From Borreliella garinii (GTDB taxonomy: Bacteria; Spirochaetota; Spirochaetia; JABEVK01), in NCBI GenBank assembly GCA_020720765.1, contig DYOB01000005.1, forward strand, positions 1 through 61,235: a stretch of DNA of 61,235 bases, given 5' to 3'. A program made the position numbers and the translations under genes. Positions 60,833-61,235 of this stretch are shown piece after piece. Numbering within the stretch: the stretch's first letter is position 1; each line of letters starts with the position of its first letter. The notes beneath the pieces are model-generated. The model was not told the DNA's origin. It saw only the letters and a program-made list of their open reading frames with translations, and did no database searches.

Positions 60833-61235
60833 AGGAGCCTGTCGCACTTGAGATTTTGACACAGGACCGGGGAGCCGGGATGCACAGAGTGCCGAAGACT
60901 GAGGGCCATAGCTGGGCTCTGGCCCGATGGATGAGGTGTTCTGGGCGCCCGGAAACCCTGGTCTGTGTCAAAAAGCCTGAAAGAGTGCCTTTTCTACCCT
61001 TTATCTGACCAAAACCGCCAATCTTTTAAGGTTATAAGCACAGCTCACCAACTGCCACTCCAAATTGACTTTCCTTAACCCACGAAGCAAAAACTGCCGG
61101 AAGCCCAAGACCTGTTTGATGATTCCAAACACAGGTTCGACGGTACCCTTTTGCTTTTTGTAGAGTTCCTTCTCCAATTCCACAGCCCGGTCGTAACGAA
61201 TGCTTTTGTATCGTGTCGCCATGGGCAACAGAATA
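60833..61235 (-). mobile_element. IS1182-like element, 3' part, cut by window end
   Basis: Contains the C-terminal end of a transposase and 168 bases of non-coding IS end. Its terminus is near 60833 (AGGAGCCTGTC). TTTTGACACAG (60854-60864) and CTGTGTCAAAA (60963-60973) form a perfect 11-bp inverted repeat within it. The outer 50 bases match bases 1-57 of the window in inverse orientation. Confidence 0.8.
61001..61235 (-). CDS. Transposase C-terminal part (IS1182-type DDE), partial
   Basis: 78 visible residues, open at the window end. 'YDRAVELEKELYKKQKGTVEPVFGI' is followed by 'KQVLGFRQFLLRGLRKVNLEW' and 'LVSCAYNLKRL' (listed separately to avoid a long run). This is the typical C-terminus of DDE transposases of the IS1182 family, including the conserved Glu in 'GTVEPVFG' that is the last catalytic acid. 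The stop is at 61001-61003. Most of the gene lies outside the window. Confidence 0.85.
   Translation of the reverse strand, partial: ILLPMATRYKSIRYDRAVELEKELYKKQKGTVEPVFGIIKQVLGFRQFLLRGLRKVNLEWQLVSCAYNLKRLAVLVR

Noticed and set aside
1-61235. Composite transposon of 61 kb flanked by inverted IS copies
   Set aside because: The interior is almost entirely housekeeping genes (prfB, ftsY, murC, clpC, lol, rnf), so mobilisation as a unit is not credible; contig breakage explains the ends.

Overview
The window reads as chromosomal DNA of a diderm bacterium, most likely a spirochete of the order Spirochaetales (inference). The support is a LolCDE lipoprotein sorting system, secreted PEGA, FecR and TPR proteins, a predicted outer-membrane barrel, a DUF115 'motility associated factor' glycosyltransferase-type protein, McsA/McsB/ClpC, and very long runs of genes joined by ATGA/GTGA overlaps. 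Both ends of the window are the same IS 3' end, in opposite orientation, so the window looks like an assembly contig bounded by repeats. No stretch longer than 300 bases lacks a gene.

Layout. (1) 1-5160: remains of an integrative element: an AT-rich membrane protein, an excisionase-like HTH, a P-loop ATPase, a membrane protein, and a tyrosine integrase lying against the 3' end of a tRNA-Gly(TCC). (2) 5292-10635 (minus): rseC-rnfBCDGEA, encoding the Rnf ferredoxin:NAD+ oxidoreductase. (3) 10718-19576 (plus): a dihydroorotate dehydrogenase-like protein, then a coupled group of class III adenylate cyclase, FecR/FN3-like protein, barrel protein and radical SAM protein. (4) 19573-19846: a small basic protein with its own promoter and terminator. 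(5) 19893-42100 (plus): a dense block of housekeeping genes: Cas2-like protein, prfB (programmed frameshift), PEGA protein, ftsY, YD-like protein, lolC/lolD/lolE, rlmK-like, mcsA, mcsB, clpC, TPR protein, murC, yicC, CMP kinase, rpoZ, miaA, lipA, gcvH-like, a lipoyl/octanoyl ligase, and an FAH-family protein. (6) 42092-46459 (minus): lepB, a PASTA-type PBP, a DUF115 protein and ridA, followed on the plus strand by a LysM/M23 peptidase. (7) 47727-55531 (plus): seven tightly coupled genes: a MoxR-like AAA+, an unknown protein, a zinc-peptidase/VWA protein, an unknown protein, an adenylate-forming PaaK-like enzyme, PnuC and NadR. (8) 55534-60755 (minus): superoxide dismutase, a dual cyclophilin-FKBP lipoprotein, a lone receiver domain, serA, serC and a divergent Rex.

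The strongest leads are: the MoxR/VWA-metallopeptidase/acyl-adenylase operon fused to NAD precursor salvage (47727-55531); an McsB homologue that has lost the catalytic glutamates of the guanidino-kinase fold; a Rex homologue without the Rossmann glycine motif; a solitary Cas2-like gene; miaA with no ATG/GTG/TTG start; a perfect 6-1-6 Fur-type palindrome at lipA; and several operon-leading genes whose -10 box sits 5-9 nt before the start codon, which suggests leaderless mRNAs. All promoter calls come from reading by eye and are tentative.
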